From Sporomusa malonica (GTDB lineage Bacteria > Bacillota > Negativicutes > Sporomusales > Sporomusaceae): a DNA stretch of 64,000 nucleotides. Position 1 is the first letter of the stretch; each line of letters starts with the position of its first letter. Under the pieces are notes generated by a model. That model made no database searches, was not told the origin of the DNA, and saw only the letters and a program-made list of their open reading frames with translations. This document shows positions 23,661-32,979 of the stretch, one piece after another. The position numbers and the translations under genes were made by a program. The stretch is from positions 1 to 64,000 of the forward strand of contig NZ_FWXI01000023.1 in assembly GCF_900176355.1 (NCBI RefSeq), given 5' to 3'.

Positions 23661-25634
23661 ATGAAAAGTTTAAGAGCAAAACTTTCGGTAATAGTCATTG
23701 CTTTATTTGTGGTTTCGCTTAGCGTGCTGGCTGGGTTAAATTATTGGCAATCCCAAAAAATGCTAACACAGGATGTTGAAAATGAAATTGCCCTCATAGC
23801 ACAAACCAACGGAGAAGCAGTCGGCATGTGGCTTGCTGAACATAAAACAGAATTGGAGACAATCTCACGGTCGCCGGTTATGACCAGCGGTAACCGTGAA
23901 GCCATGGTGTCCTATATTGCTTCAGAAATAAAAAATAATAAATTATATGAAAATATTTTTTGGACTGATGTTAAAGGTAACTACATTGATACACGTGGTC
24001 TAGCCGGGAATTCAGTGAACCGACCCTACTTTGCCAGTGCAATTGCCGGGAATACCTTCATTACAGATCCGATAGTATCCCCAGGTAGCGGCAAGCTCGT
24101 CGTAGTTATCGCTACCCCGATCAAGGCAGAGGGGCGTATTATTGGGATTTTAGCAGGGGCAATCAATATCGAAGAGGTAGAAAAACGCGTCCTTGGCATC
24201 AAGGTGGCCCAGACGGGTTACGCTTACGTTTTGCGGACTGATGGCACAATCATCGTTCATCCGAATAAAGAATTAATGAACAAAGCCAATGTTAACAACG
24301 ACCCTAATGCAACCCCTGCTTTGAAGGCAGCCGCTGAAAAGATGCTGAAAGGAGAAAAAGGGATTGCTGATTATCAATATATGGGCGTGGAAAAATATTT
24401 AGCGTATGCGCCGGTTACAGGAACTTCCTGGTCGATTGGTGTAACTGTGCCTACTAGTGAAGCAAGGGCGCAGTTAAAAACCTTTGCCTGGACTTCACTC
24501 ATTACTATTGGTGCAGTACTTATTTTAGCTAGTATCGTTATCGTAGTTGTAGCCGCACGTATCGCGAAGCCGCTACAGACACTAGAAGGAGTAGCTGGCC
24601 GGATTGCAGGCGGCGATCTGAGCATAACTAGCATTAATGTAAACTCAGAGGACGAGCTTGGGCGATTAGCACGAGCCTTTGAAACAATGGTAGGCAATCT
24701 ACGTAACCTTGTGCGTGAGATTGACACGTCCTCAGAGCTGGTAGCCGCATCGGCCGAGGAATTGACCGCTAGTGCCGACCAGTCATCTCAGGCGGCAAAT
24801 CAGGTGGCGAGTTCTATTGTCGATGTGTCTAAAGGTATGGAAGAACAGTCGGCTGTAGCCAATGATACTTCGGCTGTGGTACAACAAATGTCGGCCAGCA
24901 TCCAGCAGATTGCTGCCAATATCAATGAAGTAGCAGCGCAATCGGCGCAGGCTTCGGCTAAGGCCAATGAAGGTAACAAATCAGTCGATAAAGCGGTAAG
25001 TCAAATGGCCAATATTGAACAGACTGTTATTAGTTCAGCTGGCGTTGTGGCCAATCTAGGCGAGCGTTCTAAGGAAATAGGCCAGATTGTAGATACTATC
25101 TCCGGTATTGCCGGACAAACCAACCTATTGGCGCTCAATGCTGCCATCGAAGCAGCTCGGGCAGGTGAGCAGGGACGCGGTTTTGCCGTAGTGGCGGAAG
25201 AAGTCCGTAAATTAGCCGAGCAGTCGCAGGAAGCGGCCAAGAAAATCGCAGTATTGATTAGTGAAATTCAGGGTGATACTAATAAAGCTGTAATAGCCAT
25301 GGACGAAGGAACTAGAGAAGTGAAGCTGGGAGCAGACGTGGTCAATGCTTCTGGACAAGCCTTTCTGGAAATCACTACTCTAATAACCCAGGTATCAGGT
25401 CAGATAAGTGAAATTTCCTCTGCCATTGAGCAGATGGCTATTGGCAGTCAGCAAATTGTTGGTTCAGTGAAGCGGATTGATGATCTGAGCAAAAATGTTT
25501 CAGGGGAAGCTCAGACGGTGTCGGCGGCGACTGAAGAACAATCAGCATCTATGGAAGAAATCGCATCTTCAAGTCAAGTCCTAGCCAAACTGGCAATGGA
25601 CCTACGGGAAGCTGTTAATAAATTCGAGGTTTAA
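23661..25634 (+). CDS. Methyl-accepting chemotaxis protein with dCache sensor
   Basis: The 657-residue receptor has an N-terminal helix ([19 protein letters not shown]) and a periplasmic double-Cache domain (about 35-275, with [18 protein letters not shown]). A second helix near 280-305, a HAMP domain and a cytoplasmic signalling hairpin follow, with the tip [20 protein letters not shown]. Cache domains bind small molecules such as amino or organic acids. ATG 23661 follows GGAGAG. The c-di-GMP riboswitch ties receptor synthesis to the motile/sessile switch. Confidence 0.93.
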   Translation: MKSLRAKLSVIVIALFVVSLSVLAGLNYWQSQKMLTQDVENEIALIAQTNGEAVGMWLAEHKTELETISRSPVMTSGNREAMVSYIASEIKNNKLYENIFWTDVKGNYIDTRGLAGNSVNRPYFASAIAGNTFITDPIVSPGSGKLVVVIATPIKAEGRIIGILAGAINIEEVEKRVLGIKVAQTGYAYVLRTDGTIIVHPNKELMNKANVNNDPNATPALKAAAEKMLKGEKGIADYQYMGVEKYLAYAPVTGTSWSIGVTVPTSEARAQLKTFAWTSLITIGAVLILASIVIVVVAARIAKPLQTLEGVAGRIAGGDLSITSINVNSEDELGRLARAFETMVGNLRNLVREIDTSSELVAASAEELTASADQSSQAANQVASSIVDVSKGMEEQSAVANDTSAVVQQMSASIQQIAANINEVAAQSAQASAKANEGNKSVDKAVSQMANIEQTVISSAGVVANLGERSKEIGQIVDTISGIAGQTNLLALNAAIEAARAGEQGRGFAVVAEEVRKLAEQSQEAAKKIAVLISEIQGDTNKAVIAMDEGTREVKLGADVVNASGQAFLEITTLITQVSGQISEISSAIEQMAIGSQQIVGSVKRIDDLSKNVSGEAQTVSAATEEQSASMEEIASSSQVLAKLAMDLREAVNKFEV

Positions 25635-25655
25635 TGGAATAATGTAAAAGAATAT

Positions 25656-25703
25656 AAACAACACTATTTGCAGTTATCGGCAAATAGTGTTGTTTATTTT
25701 TTT
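25656..25703 (+). terminator. Terminator of the chemoreceptor gene
   Basis: AAACAACACTATTTGC pairs with its 16-nt complement around an 8-nt loop, followed by ATTTTTTT. Confidence 0.9.
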
Positions 25704-25799
25704 AATCTGATAACCTTGGGAAGGATTTACTAAGTGCTAGGAGAATGATAGAATTGCTGCTGCCTCTTATAGCAGATAAAGAAGTGGAGCTTACAACCG

Positions 25800-26678
25800 A
25801 TGAAAAAATATAAAAAAATTTATTTGGAAATAACAAATGTATGCAATCTAAAATGTAATTTCTGTCCCGAAACCAAAAGAAAAGCTGAGTTTATGTCAGA
25901 GGCAACATTTAATCAAATACTAGATCAAGTTAAACCTTTTACAGATTATATATACCTGCATGTAAAGGGAGAACCTTTATTGCATCCTAATTTAGGGAGC
26001 TTCTTAGATATAAGTTATGAGAAGGGCTTTAAAGTAAACATTACGACAAATGGTACTTTAATCGATAAACTAGCAGATACTTTACTTGGAAAACCTGCAC
26101 TGAGACAAATAAATTTTTCACTTCATAGCTTTGATGAAAAAGATAACGATATATCTAAAGATAAGTATATTGACAGTATTCTTGAATTTACTAGTAGAGC
26201 AATAGAGGAGTCAAGCATAATTATATCCTTACGGTTATGGAATTTAGATGAGGCTTTAATAACCGAGGATCAAAGAAAAAGAAATTTAGATATTATTGAT
26301 AAAATTGAAGGGTATTTTAAGTTGCCTTATAAAATACAGGGTAATTTATCTGAAACGAGAGCATTAAAAATAGCGAATCGCGTATATTTGAATCAGGATT
26401 ATGAGTTTAAATGGCCTGATTTAATGGAAGAAGAGGATTGTACTAAAGGATCTTGCTATGGATTAAGAAATCAAGCTGCTATTTTAGTGAATGGTACAGT
26501 AGTACCCTGCTGCCTTGATGGAGAGGGGATAATTAATCTAGGTAATATCCATGAATGCGGATTTGCGGATAGTATAAATGGCAAAAGAGCAGAAAGCATA
26601 AAGCTTGGGTTTTGCAATAATAATGTAGTAGAAGAACTTTGCAGAAAATGTGGATATAGAAAAAGATTTAACAAATAG
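25800..26678 (+). CDS. Radical SAM/SPASM-like protein
   Basis: The 292 residues begin with the radical SAM motif CNLKCNFCP (about 14-22) and the GEPLLHPN segment. The C-terminus has SPASM-type cysteines: a CYGLRNQAAILVNGTVVPCC block then ELCRKCGYR. Such enzymes modify peptides, proteins or cofactors. The gene is visibly more AT-rich than its neighbours, with many AAA/ATA/TTA codons, which suggests recent transfer. No precursor peptide is adjacent. The substrate cannot be named from sequence. Confidence 0.85.
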   Translation: MKKYKKIYLEITNVCNLKCNFCPETKRKAEFMSEATFNQILDQVKPFTDYIYLHVKGEPLLHPNLGSFLDISYEKGFKVNITTNGTLIDKLADTLLGKPALRQINFSLHSFDEKDNDISKDKYIDSILEFTSRAIEESSIIISLRLWNLDEALITEDQRKRNLDIIDKIEGYFKLPYKIQGNLSETRALKIANRVYLNQDYEFKWPDLMEEEDCTKGSCYGLRNQAAILVNGTVVPCCLDGEGIINLGNIHECGFADSINGKRAESIKLGFCNNNVVEELCRKCGYRKRFNK

Positions 26679-26699
26679 TGGGGAACTGAAAGGAGGGCT

Positions 26700-27050
26700 A
26701 TGTGCGTGAAATCAAAGCCGAAAAATAATAAACCGGTTGCTGAAACGGAACTGGTTTCTGTGCGCAGGCAATGGAACAGTTGGGAAATTGCCCAAGTATA
26801 TGTCAGCGAGGTGACTAATCCCCTGTGGGATTTGGTCAGTGGCGGTGTAAAGGAGACCTCCCCGGAGGCTTTCATTTATGGCTACATTTGGTGTGATGCT
26901 ATTGTTTCAGGCAGTGTAGCGCATTCCTGTTTACATGGCACTGCCCCCCACAGTATAAAGATCTGTATTTTACGAAAAGATAATCCGCCGCGAATCTACA
27001 ACCATTTTTTGACACTGGTAGGGCCAAAACCAACATTTTGGCAGAGATAG
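26700..27050 (+). CDS. Hypothetical protein, 116 residues
   Basis: AGGAGGG lies two bases before the ATG, rather close but strong. The protein has a basic N-terminus and an aromatic middle (RRQWNSWEIAQVYVSEV, FIYGYIWCDAIVSG), and no membrane helix. Base composition returns to the local norm, unlike the radical SAM gene 22 bp upstream, so the pair may not be functionally linked. No family recognised. Confidence 0.55.
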   Translation: MCVKSKPKNNKPVAETELVSVRRQWNSWEIAQVYVSEVTNPLWDLVSGGVKETSPEAFIYGYIWCDAIVSGSVAHSCLHGTAPHSIKICILRKDNPPRIYNHFLTLVGPKPTFWQR

Positions 27051-27074
27051 GTAGAGACTGCACTTGAACAGAAG

Positions 27075-28997
27075 TTATATTTTAAAGGTGACCAAGAATG
27101 TCGTCCCTTGTGGCGAAGTCTTAACATCAATCTTCGCGCCGTGGCGATCGGCGATCCGGTAGCAGACAGCCATCCCTAGCCCAACGCCGTTTTCCTTTGT
27201 CGTTAGAAAGGGTGTTCCTAGTTTATCAAGAATTTTCTGCGGTATTCCTGTGCCAGTATCGCGGACAGTCAGCACGACATTATCCCCATCGACATAGGAT
27301 TGGATTGTCAGTGTTCCGCCAGTCTTCATAGCCTCAAAGGCATTTCGCATCAGGTTGAGGAGTAGTTGCCGCAATTCTTTCTCATCTAGATTAATATCAG
27401 GAATATTCCCCATTTCAATTTGAACGTTGTGCCCAAAGTGAAGTGCATCAGAATGTATGAGTGGCGAAAGTTTATTTATAATAGCATTCAAGTTGCAGAG
27501 ATTAAATTTAACAGCCTTGTTTTTGGCTAAGGATAAGAATTCGCTGATAATGAGGTTGGCTCTGTCCAGTTCATCAATCATGATTTGGAATTGCTCGTGG
27601 TATTGGATAGTCTCCTTTTTATTCTGAAAGAACTGAAGATACCCACGCACTGTAGTCAGTGGATTGCGGACTTCGTGGCCAATGCTGGCGGCCATCTCAC
27701 CAACAACATTCAATATGTCCAGCCGTGACATCTCTATTTCTAATTTTTTCTTCGAGGTGATATCCTGTGAAATCGACAAGACTGTTTGGACCTGCCCAAG
27801 CTCATCCATCTCTGGGATGACTAAGGTTCGAAAATAAGCCATTTCTCCTGGTGGGTTAGGGAATGGGGTCTCAAATTCAGCAGCCTGACCGGTGCTAAAT
27901 GCATCCTCGAAAAATCCTTGAAACGCCAAGTAAACTGTCTCATCCATTCCCATTTCACGCCAAGTTTTCCCCAGGCAACGCTCGGCTTTTACCCCGCATT
28001 GCGCTTCTAGCGCCGGGCTAACATAAATATGTCGGAGGTCTCTGTCGAAGCGGCAGATTACCATAGGGATGTTCTCAATTATAGTCGCAAAATACCGCTT
28101 TTGCTTGCTCAATTCCTCATTCGCTTGCTCTAATTCTGTCAGTGTGTGCTTTAATTGTCTGGGACCTAAACGACAGATGGCCAGAATCGTCTCGACATTT
28201 CTTTTTTTGTCAAACTCCGGTATCAGAATTGTTTCAATTTTAATGATACCTTTTGGCGACGCGAACTCTGTATCGACCGTAACTGTCTCGCCTGTTTCAA
28301 AGACCTCTTCACATCGCTCACACCACGTCCGCCAGGTTTCTTCAGGCAATCCGATGTTATCAAATGTTTTTCCGACAATTTCACCGGGGGGAATTCCGGC
28401 GATACGTTCCAGGGCGGAGTTGACAAACAAATAGCGGTGATTCCTGTCATGACGCGCGATTATATCGGGAAAATTTTCAACTAGATTTTCATATAGCTGT
28501 TTTTGTTTTCTTTGCTCCTCTTCCATGGCCAGTCGCTCGGTAATGTCCCTTGCGGTAACAATAACTGCTTCGATATCAGCTTGATCATTATATAACGGGT
28601 TTACTAGATATTCAAACGCTCTTTTTCCTCGATTTGGAAAATCAATATCATTAATAAACTTATGCATTTTGCCTTTAGCAAATACACTGTCGAGAATTGC
28701 TTGTATCTGGGTAACTTGTTCAGTATTAATCCCCAATTGCTTACTAGTCTTACCGATAAATGAATCGGGATCTATCTTAAAAAATAGACGATAAGCTAGG
28801 TTGGTATAAAGAAAGCGATAGTTTTTGTCTATGATAGAAGTCAACGGCAGTTCGATTTGATAATCCGGTTCCGCTTCCCGCCGGAGGTTGACTATTTGTT
28901 CTAGTTGGCTGTCTGCTGCCTTGAGCTTCACAATATAGTCCTCAATGATCCTCGACAAGTTCTCACCCTTCCGCCCAATATATGTACTTCTTGCCAA
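27075..28997 (-). CDS. PAS-domain sensor histidine kinase
   Basis: The protein of up to 640 residues has three successive PAS domains (about 45-155, 165-285, 300-410). The kinase core follows: H-box IGHEVRNPLTTVRGYLQFF (about 430), N-box LMRNAFEAM, G1 VRDTGTGIP and G2 GVGLGMAV. It has no membrane helix, so it senses a cytosolic signal. The layout resembles sporulation phosphorelay kinases (KinA/KinE type), and no response regulator is adjacent, which supports an orphan Spo0-type role. The start is unsure: TTG 28997, or TTG 28958 with a better-spaced GGAAGG. Confidence 0.85.
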   Translation of the reverse strand: MARSTYIGRKGENLSRIIEDYIVKLKAADSQLEQIVNLRREAEPDYQIELPLTSIIDKNYRFLYTNLAYRLFFKIDPDSFIGKTSKQLGINTEQVTQIQAILDSVFAKGKMHKFINDIDFPNRGKRAFEYLVNPLYNDQADIEAVIVTARDITERLAMEEEQRKQKQLYENLVENFPDIIARHDRNHRYLFVNSALERIAGIPPGEIVGKTFDNIGLPEETWRTWCERCEEVFETGETVTVDTEFASPKGIIKIETILIPEFDKKRNVETILAICRLGPRQLKHTLTELEQANEELSKQKRYFATIIENIPMVICRFDRDLRHIYVSPALEAQCGVKAERCLGKTWREMGMDETVYLAFQGFFEDAFSTGQAAEFETPFPNPPGEMAYFRTLVIPEMDELGQVQTVLSISQDITSKKKLEIEMSRLDILNVVGEMAASIGHEVRNPLTTVRGYLQFFQNKKETIQYHEQFQIMIDELDRANLIISEFLSLAKNKAVKFNLCNLNAIINKLSPLIHSDALHFGHNVQIEMGNIPDINLDEKELRQLLLNLMRNAFEAMKTGGTLTIQSYVDGDNVVLTVRDTGTGIPQKILDKLGTPFLTTKENGVGLGMAVCYRIADRHGAKIDVKTSPQGTTFLVTFKI

Positions 28998-29110
28998 TCC
29001 TTCGACACCAATGGATAGTTTCCTGCAAATGGAAGTCTGTTTTTAAGCCATAATACAACTAACTACAATTTTTCAGGGTTATAGACTGTACTGATATCAA
29101 GTCCAAATTA

Positions 29111-29154
29111 AAAAATCCTGCAGAAGTCCTATTAGGATTATGCAGGATTTTTTT
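29111..29154. terminator. Stem-loop terminator in the divergent gap
   Basis: AAAAATCCTGCA and TGCAGGATTTTT pair, with an inner tcctattagga hairpin and a T-run. The gap 28998-29324 otherwise shows no gene. Lying upstream of both genes, it may be a leader attenuator or end a small transcript. Confidence 0.7.
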
Positions 29155-29324
29155 AAGTTAAATATCTAAGAAATTAATGAAGGTAATTGGGTATGTATTA
29201 TTCAAAAATAAGAGATATGATTACATCTATAGCGATAAATAAATGAAGATAAATGCTTGAAATCGTGATAAAATTGATATAATATGCCAGGTTTTGTCAT
29301 AATTTAAAAAAGGAGGACTTCTTC

Positions 29325-31220
29325 TTGCGGAACATACCGGCCAGCTCATTAGCAATGGATGTTTTATTAAAAATGGCAATCGGCGCTACTCTGGTTGTCC
29401 TGCTTGTAACCAGTCTTGGATATTGGTACGTTTATGGAAAGGCGGAACAAGAGGCCATTGACAATCTGAAGAAATTCGTTATAAACCGAACACAGCATGA
29501 GGCCATCATGTTTAAGCTCGCAGAAGACAATCTGCATGTTTTTAAGAATAAATATCTAACCTCGTATCAAGTGGCGCACGAATTTTCGGATGAGGACTTT
29601 GATGCATTGTTTTTCAGAGATGCCAAAGGAGCCACCCGAATGAAGAGAGAATATTATGACGGGACGCTGACGCCAACCGGATTGTACAGTTCAGGAATGT
29701 CCGGCTTTATTGGTAATAATGTAAAAGTGCTAAATGCCGATCTTAAGCGCCGCTTGATTTTAGGCTACCATTTGATTGCGGAAATGGGTCCAGGATGTAA
29801 GACTCGGTTTGCCAATTTTTTTCTGCATGCTACCTACCCGGAAAACGCAATTATCATTTACTATCCTGAGTCTCCCTGGGGTCTCAATGCCAGAGCTGAT
29901 CTAATCATGACAGACGGCGCTGTTGTGAAGGCCACCTTGCAGCAATATAATCCAAAGAGACGTGCTGTCTGGACTGGTTTATATTATGACCTCACGGCTA
30001 ACCAATGGGCAATAACGTATGAATTGCCGGTAGACTATGAAGGACGGCATCTGATTACGCCGAGCCATGATATACAGCTGAATGATTTGATAGATAGAAT
30101 GATATCCGAGCATCTTGAAGGCTCTTATAACTTTATCGTAAGTGCAGACGGCAATCTTGTCGCTCATCCGCAAAAACTGGACGAGATTAAACAACAAATG
30201 GGAGTGTTGAGTCTTGAAAAACTGGGAGATCCAACACTCAGCAGCATGTATGAACAAATTAAAAAGTCGGGTGAAGTTGTTACTGACGATGTTAAAATTA
30301 TTGATGATCATGTAAACGGAACCTACCTGGCTGTAGCCAGAATGGCCGGTCCAGAGTGGTTGTATGTAACTGTCTACCCCAAGAATCTAATCAGCAATGA
30401 AGCTCATAGTACTGCTAAGATTATCATTGTGATTGGAATGACTTTCTTTTTCTTTATGATGCTGATAGTCCTTTATGTTATTCGAAAAAATGTAGCCATT
30501 CCGGTACAGTTGCTCAAAATCGCAGCGGAAAAAATATCTGAAGGCGATTACGGAGTTGTGATTGATGGTAAGCTGAAGCTGCCAGACTCAGCGCCAAATG
30601 AAATTAGCCTGTTAGTGAAAGCGTTTCGCCATATGGCTATCCAGATCAGGGATGCAAATAAAATATTGGAAGATAAAATTGAAGAACGGACTCAGGCATT
30701 AGAAGCCGTAAATGAAAAGTTAACCGCCTTGAGTTTCTTGGACGGCCTAACGGGTATTTACAATCGCCGCGCTTTTGATCAGACTTTTCATGTTAAATTT
30801 GAGGAAGCCCGGGAGGGGCGAGACAATTTCGCACTAATGATTTGTGATATAGACTTTTTCAAACTATACAATGATCAGTACGGACATGAAACCGGTGATC
30901 AAGCGCTGAAAGAAACGGCAGACACTTTGGTACGCAACAGCGGAACTCTGGGGCATGTATATCGATATGGTGGCGAAGAATTCGCGATCATTATGGAGAA
31001 TGACCTGCTGAGTTCTTATGAAGAGCGTGCTTTAAATCTGCTAAAAGCTGTTGAAAAACTCAATAGGGAACACCGCATGAGTCCGTATGGAGTTTTGACA
31101 GTGAGTGCCGGACTAGCAGTCTATAACGAAGCTTTTCAGGACATAAAAGATATGTTCATTACTGCCGATCAAAATTTATATACCTCGAAAAAAGCTGGCC
31201 GTAATCAGCTTACCTTATAG
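29325..31220 (+). CDS. Membrane diguanylate cyclase with Cache-like sensor
   Basis: The 631-residue protein has an N-terminal helix (about 12-32), an extracytoplasmic sensor of about 330 residues, a second helix (about 365-388), a HAMP-like segment and a GGDEF domain with YRYGGEEF and CDIDFFKLYNDQYGH. The active-site GGEEF is intact, so it should make c-di-GMP. The usual inhibitory RxxD site just before it is missing. It starts at TTG 29325, eight bases after GGAGG. It could feed the c-di-GMP riboswitch before the chemoreceptor at 23.6 kb. Confidence 0.9.
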   Translation: MRNIPASSLAMDVLLKMAIGATLVVLLVTSLGYWYVYGKAEQEAIDNLKKFVINRTQHEAIMFKLAEDNLHVFKNKYLTSYQVAHEFSDEDFDALFFRDAKGATRMKREYYDGTLTPTGLYSSGMSGFIGNNVKVLNADLKRRLILGYHLIAEMGPGCKTRFANFFLHATYPENAIIIYYPESPWGLNARADLIMTDGAVVKATLQQYNPKRRAVWTGLYYDLTANQWAITYELPVDYEGRHLITPSHDIQLNDLIDRMISEHLEGSYNFIVSADGNLVAHPQKLDEIKQQMGVLSLEKLGDPTLSSMYEQIKKSGEVVTDDVKIIDDHVNGTYLAVARMAGPEWLYVTVYPKNLISNEAHSTAKIIIVIGMTFFFFMMLIVLYVIRKNVAIPVQLLKIAAEKISEGDYGVVIDGKLKLPDSAPNEISLLVKAFRHMAIQIRDANKILEDKIEERTQALEAVNEKLTALSFLDGLTGIYNRRAFDQTFHVKFEEAREGRDNFALMICDIDFFKLYNDQYGHETGDQALKETADTLVRNSGTLGHVYRYGGEEFAIIMENDLLSSYEERALNLLKAVEKLNREHRMSPYGVLTVSAGLAVYNEAFQDIKDMFITADQNLYTSKKAGRNQLTL

Positions 31221-31227
31221 CTTTATG

Positions 31228-32166
31228 TTAATATTGCATGTCATATGTAGCTTCTATGATTTTAATCATTTTATAGAGTAACTCATTATTAGGTGTCGGC
31301 ACCCCTAGCCGCAGCCCTTCTCTATAAATGGCGCCGTTGATAAATTCAACCTCAGTCTTGGTTTTACTTTTCATGTCTTGCGCTGTAGAGGGAAGATGAC
31401 CGTAAAGTTCGGGATTAATTGGTGTCTTTCCGCCATTAACACTAAGTTGGTCGTCCGTAAATTGAATCCCGTTTGCTCTTGCAATCGCGATTACTTCATC
31501 CATCACCGCTTTCATTAATTCTTCTGTACCTTCTGCCGAAAGTGCCTGCCCCATTGTTAAGCGTAATAAACCAAAGAGTACATTAATTGAATTATTTCTT
31601 AATTTAAGCCATACTTCACTGTCAATATCTTCTCTAAGAATAACTTTTATACCACTTTTCCCGAATAACTCTGCTATTTCTTTCAAATCATCATTGATTA
31701 TTTTTTGCGTTGATCCAAAACAGATTTTAGAATTATTACCGATAAAGCCACGAATATGCCCTATATCAATTAATTTTCCGGCAAATTCTAAAACTCCATA
31801 TAATATATGGTCCATATCATAATATTTGGCTAAGATCTCAACATTGCCTATACCGTTTTGAAGTGTCATGATATAGGTATTTTCCGCTGCAAGACATTTG
31901 GCTGATTGAGCCGCAGCTTCAGTATAACAGCCTTTTACTAAAAAAATGATTACATCCATTTTTTTACCGATTTCCATTGGAGATTGTACCGCATTTATCT
32001 TGATGATCTCATCTGTGCCAGTTATATTAATCTTTAACCCATTGTTTTGTATGTGTTTTACAATTGTTTCATTAGTATCAACAAGCCAGACTTCTGCACC
32101 AGCTTTTTTCAGCATTGTACCTACCAGACTTCCCATCACACCTGCGCCAATAATAGCAAATCTCAT
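31228..32166 (-). CDS. Ketopantoate reductase family protein (PanE/ApbA-like)
   Basis: The 312-residue protein has the NADPH-binding start FAIIGAGVMGSLVGTML, the TLQNGIGNVE segment and a helical C-terminal domain with EVWLKLRNNSINVLFGL and TKTEVEFINGAI. PanE reduces ketopantoate to pantoate for CoA synthesis; some members act on other 2-keto acids. No panB, panC or panD is nearby, so the substrate is open. ATG 32166 follows GGGGGAG; the earlier in-frame start is rejected. Confidence 0.85.
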   Translation of the reverse strand: MRFAIIGAGVMGSLVGTMLKKAGAEVWLVDTNETIVKHIQNNGLKINITGTDEIIKINAVQSPMEIGKKMDVIIFLVKGCYTEAAAQSAKCLAAENTYIMTLQNGIGNVEILAKYYDMDHILYGVLEFAGKLIDIGHIRGFIGNNSKICFGSTQKIINDDLKEIAELFGKSGIKVILREDIDSEVWLKLRNNSINVLFGLLRLTMGQALSAEGTEELMKAVMDEVIAIARANGIQFTDDQLSVNGGKTPINPELYGHLPSTAQDMKSKTKTEVEFINGAIYREGLRLGVPTPNNELLYKMIKIIEATYDMQY

Positions 32167-32204
32167 TAAAATTCTCCCCCTTTTATTCCCGAACACAAGA
32201 TTAG

Positions 32205-32798
32205 TTATTGCTGAGCGTTCTGCGGAAGGGTAGCAGAAGCTATCTTTCCTTTAAAGTAGCTAATAATCGAGGATGTTATGATAACTGACAAGATAGAATA
32301 TAAACCTTTCTCCAGGCCAACTGAATAGAAGTAAGAGATTACGATGATAGAATCCACGCCAAAAGTGACCTTCCCAGGATCCCAACCGAATCTTTTTTGT
32401 AGATAAAGTGCTAAAACATTAACTCCACCTAGGGAAGACCCATTCCAAAATAAAAGAGATAATCCAAGTCCTAATAATCCACCACCGAGTATTGCCCCTA
32501 CATATCCCGGAATGATAAAATCAGGAATTCCCCGGTTTGCTTCTGTAAATAAAGAGAGTGTCAGTACAGCAAAAAAGGTTGAAAGGGTAAAATTCCAGCC
32601 CATTCGAAAAATAGATAGAAGATAAAAAGGAATACTTACGACCATTAAAGCAACAGAAAATGGAACATTAAGCAAATAGGATACGCCTAATGCTATTCCT
32701 GTGGTTCCACCGGTAACTAGGTGAGAATGGCTAAGGAATATTACTCCGCCGGTAACTATTATACAGCCAAGAATTACATTTAGGATTTTCCGAAAAAT
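32205..32798 (-). CDS. YitT-family membrane protein, apparent ATT start
   Basis: The reading frame extends upstream of the first normal start (TTG 32675) through conserved YitT sequence: FRKILNVILGC, then SHLVTGGTTGIALGVSYLL. It ends at an ATT codon (32798-32796) seven bases after AAAGGAGGGG, and no ATG, GTG or TTG lies in between. The 197-residue protein has about five membrane helices and the FWNGSSLGGVN loop. It is shorter than YitT proteins with a C-terminal DUF2179. Either ATT is used as start, as in infC, or an ATG was mutated. Function of the family is unknown. Confidence 0.75.
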   Translation of the reverse strand: MFRKILNVILGCIIVTGGVIFLSHSHLVTGGTTGIALGVSYLLNVPFSVALMVVSIPFYLLSIFRMGWNFTLSTFFAVLTLSLFTEANRGIPDFIIPGYVGAILGGGLLGLGLSLLFWNGSSLGGVNVLALYLQKRFGWDPGKVTFGVDSIIVISYFYSVGLEKGLYSILSVIITSSIISYFKGKIASATLPQNAQQ

Positions 32799-32979
32799 AT
32801 AAGTCCCCTCCTTTATTTGTTTCTCCTGTTAATCTTTTTAACTATTATATAGCCTACGCTTACTGGAGTGTCAATAAGGCAGTTTGAATGGCTGTTAATT
32901 TATCTTCCAGGTATTTACATTTACTAGTTCTGTAACTTATAATTCGAGTTAGAAGGTGATATAAGGAGGAGGCTATATT

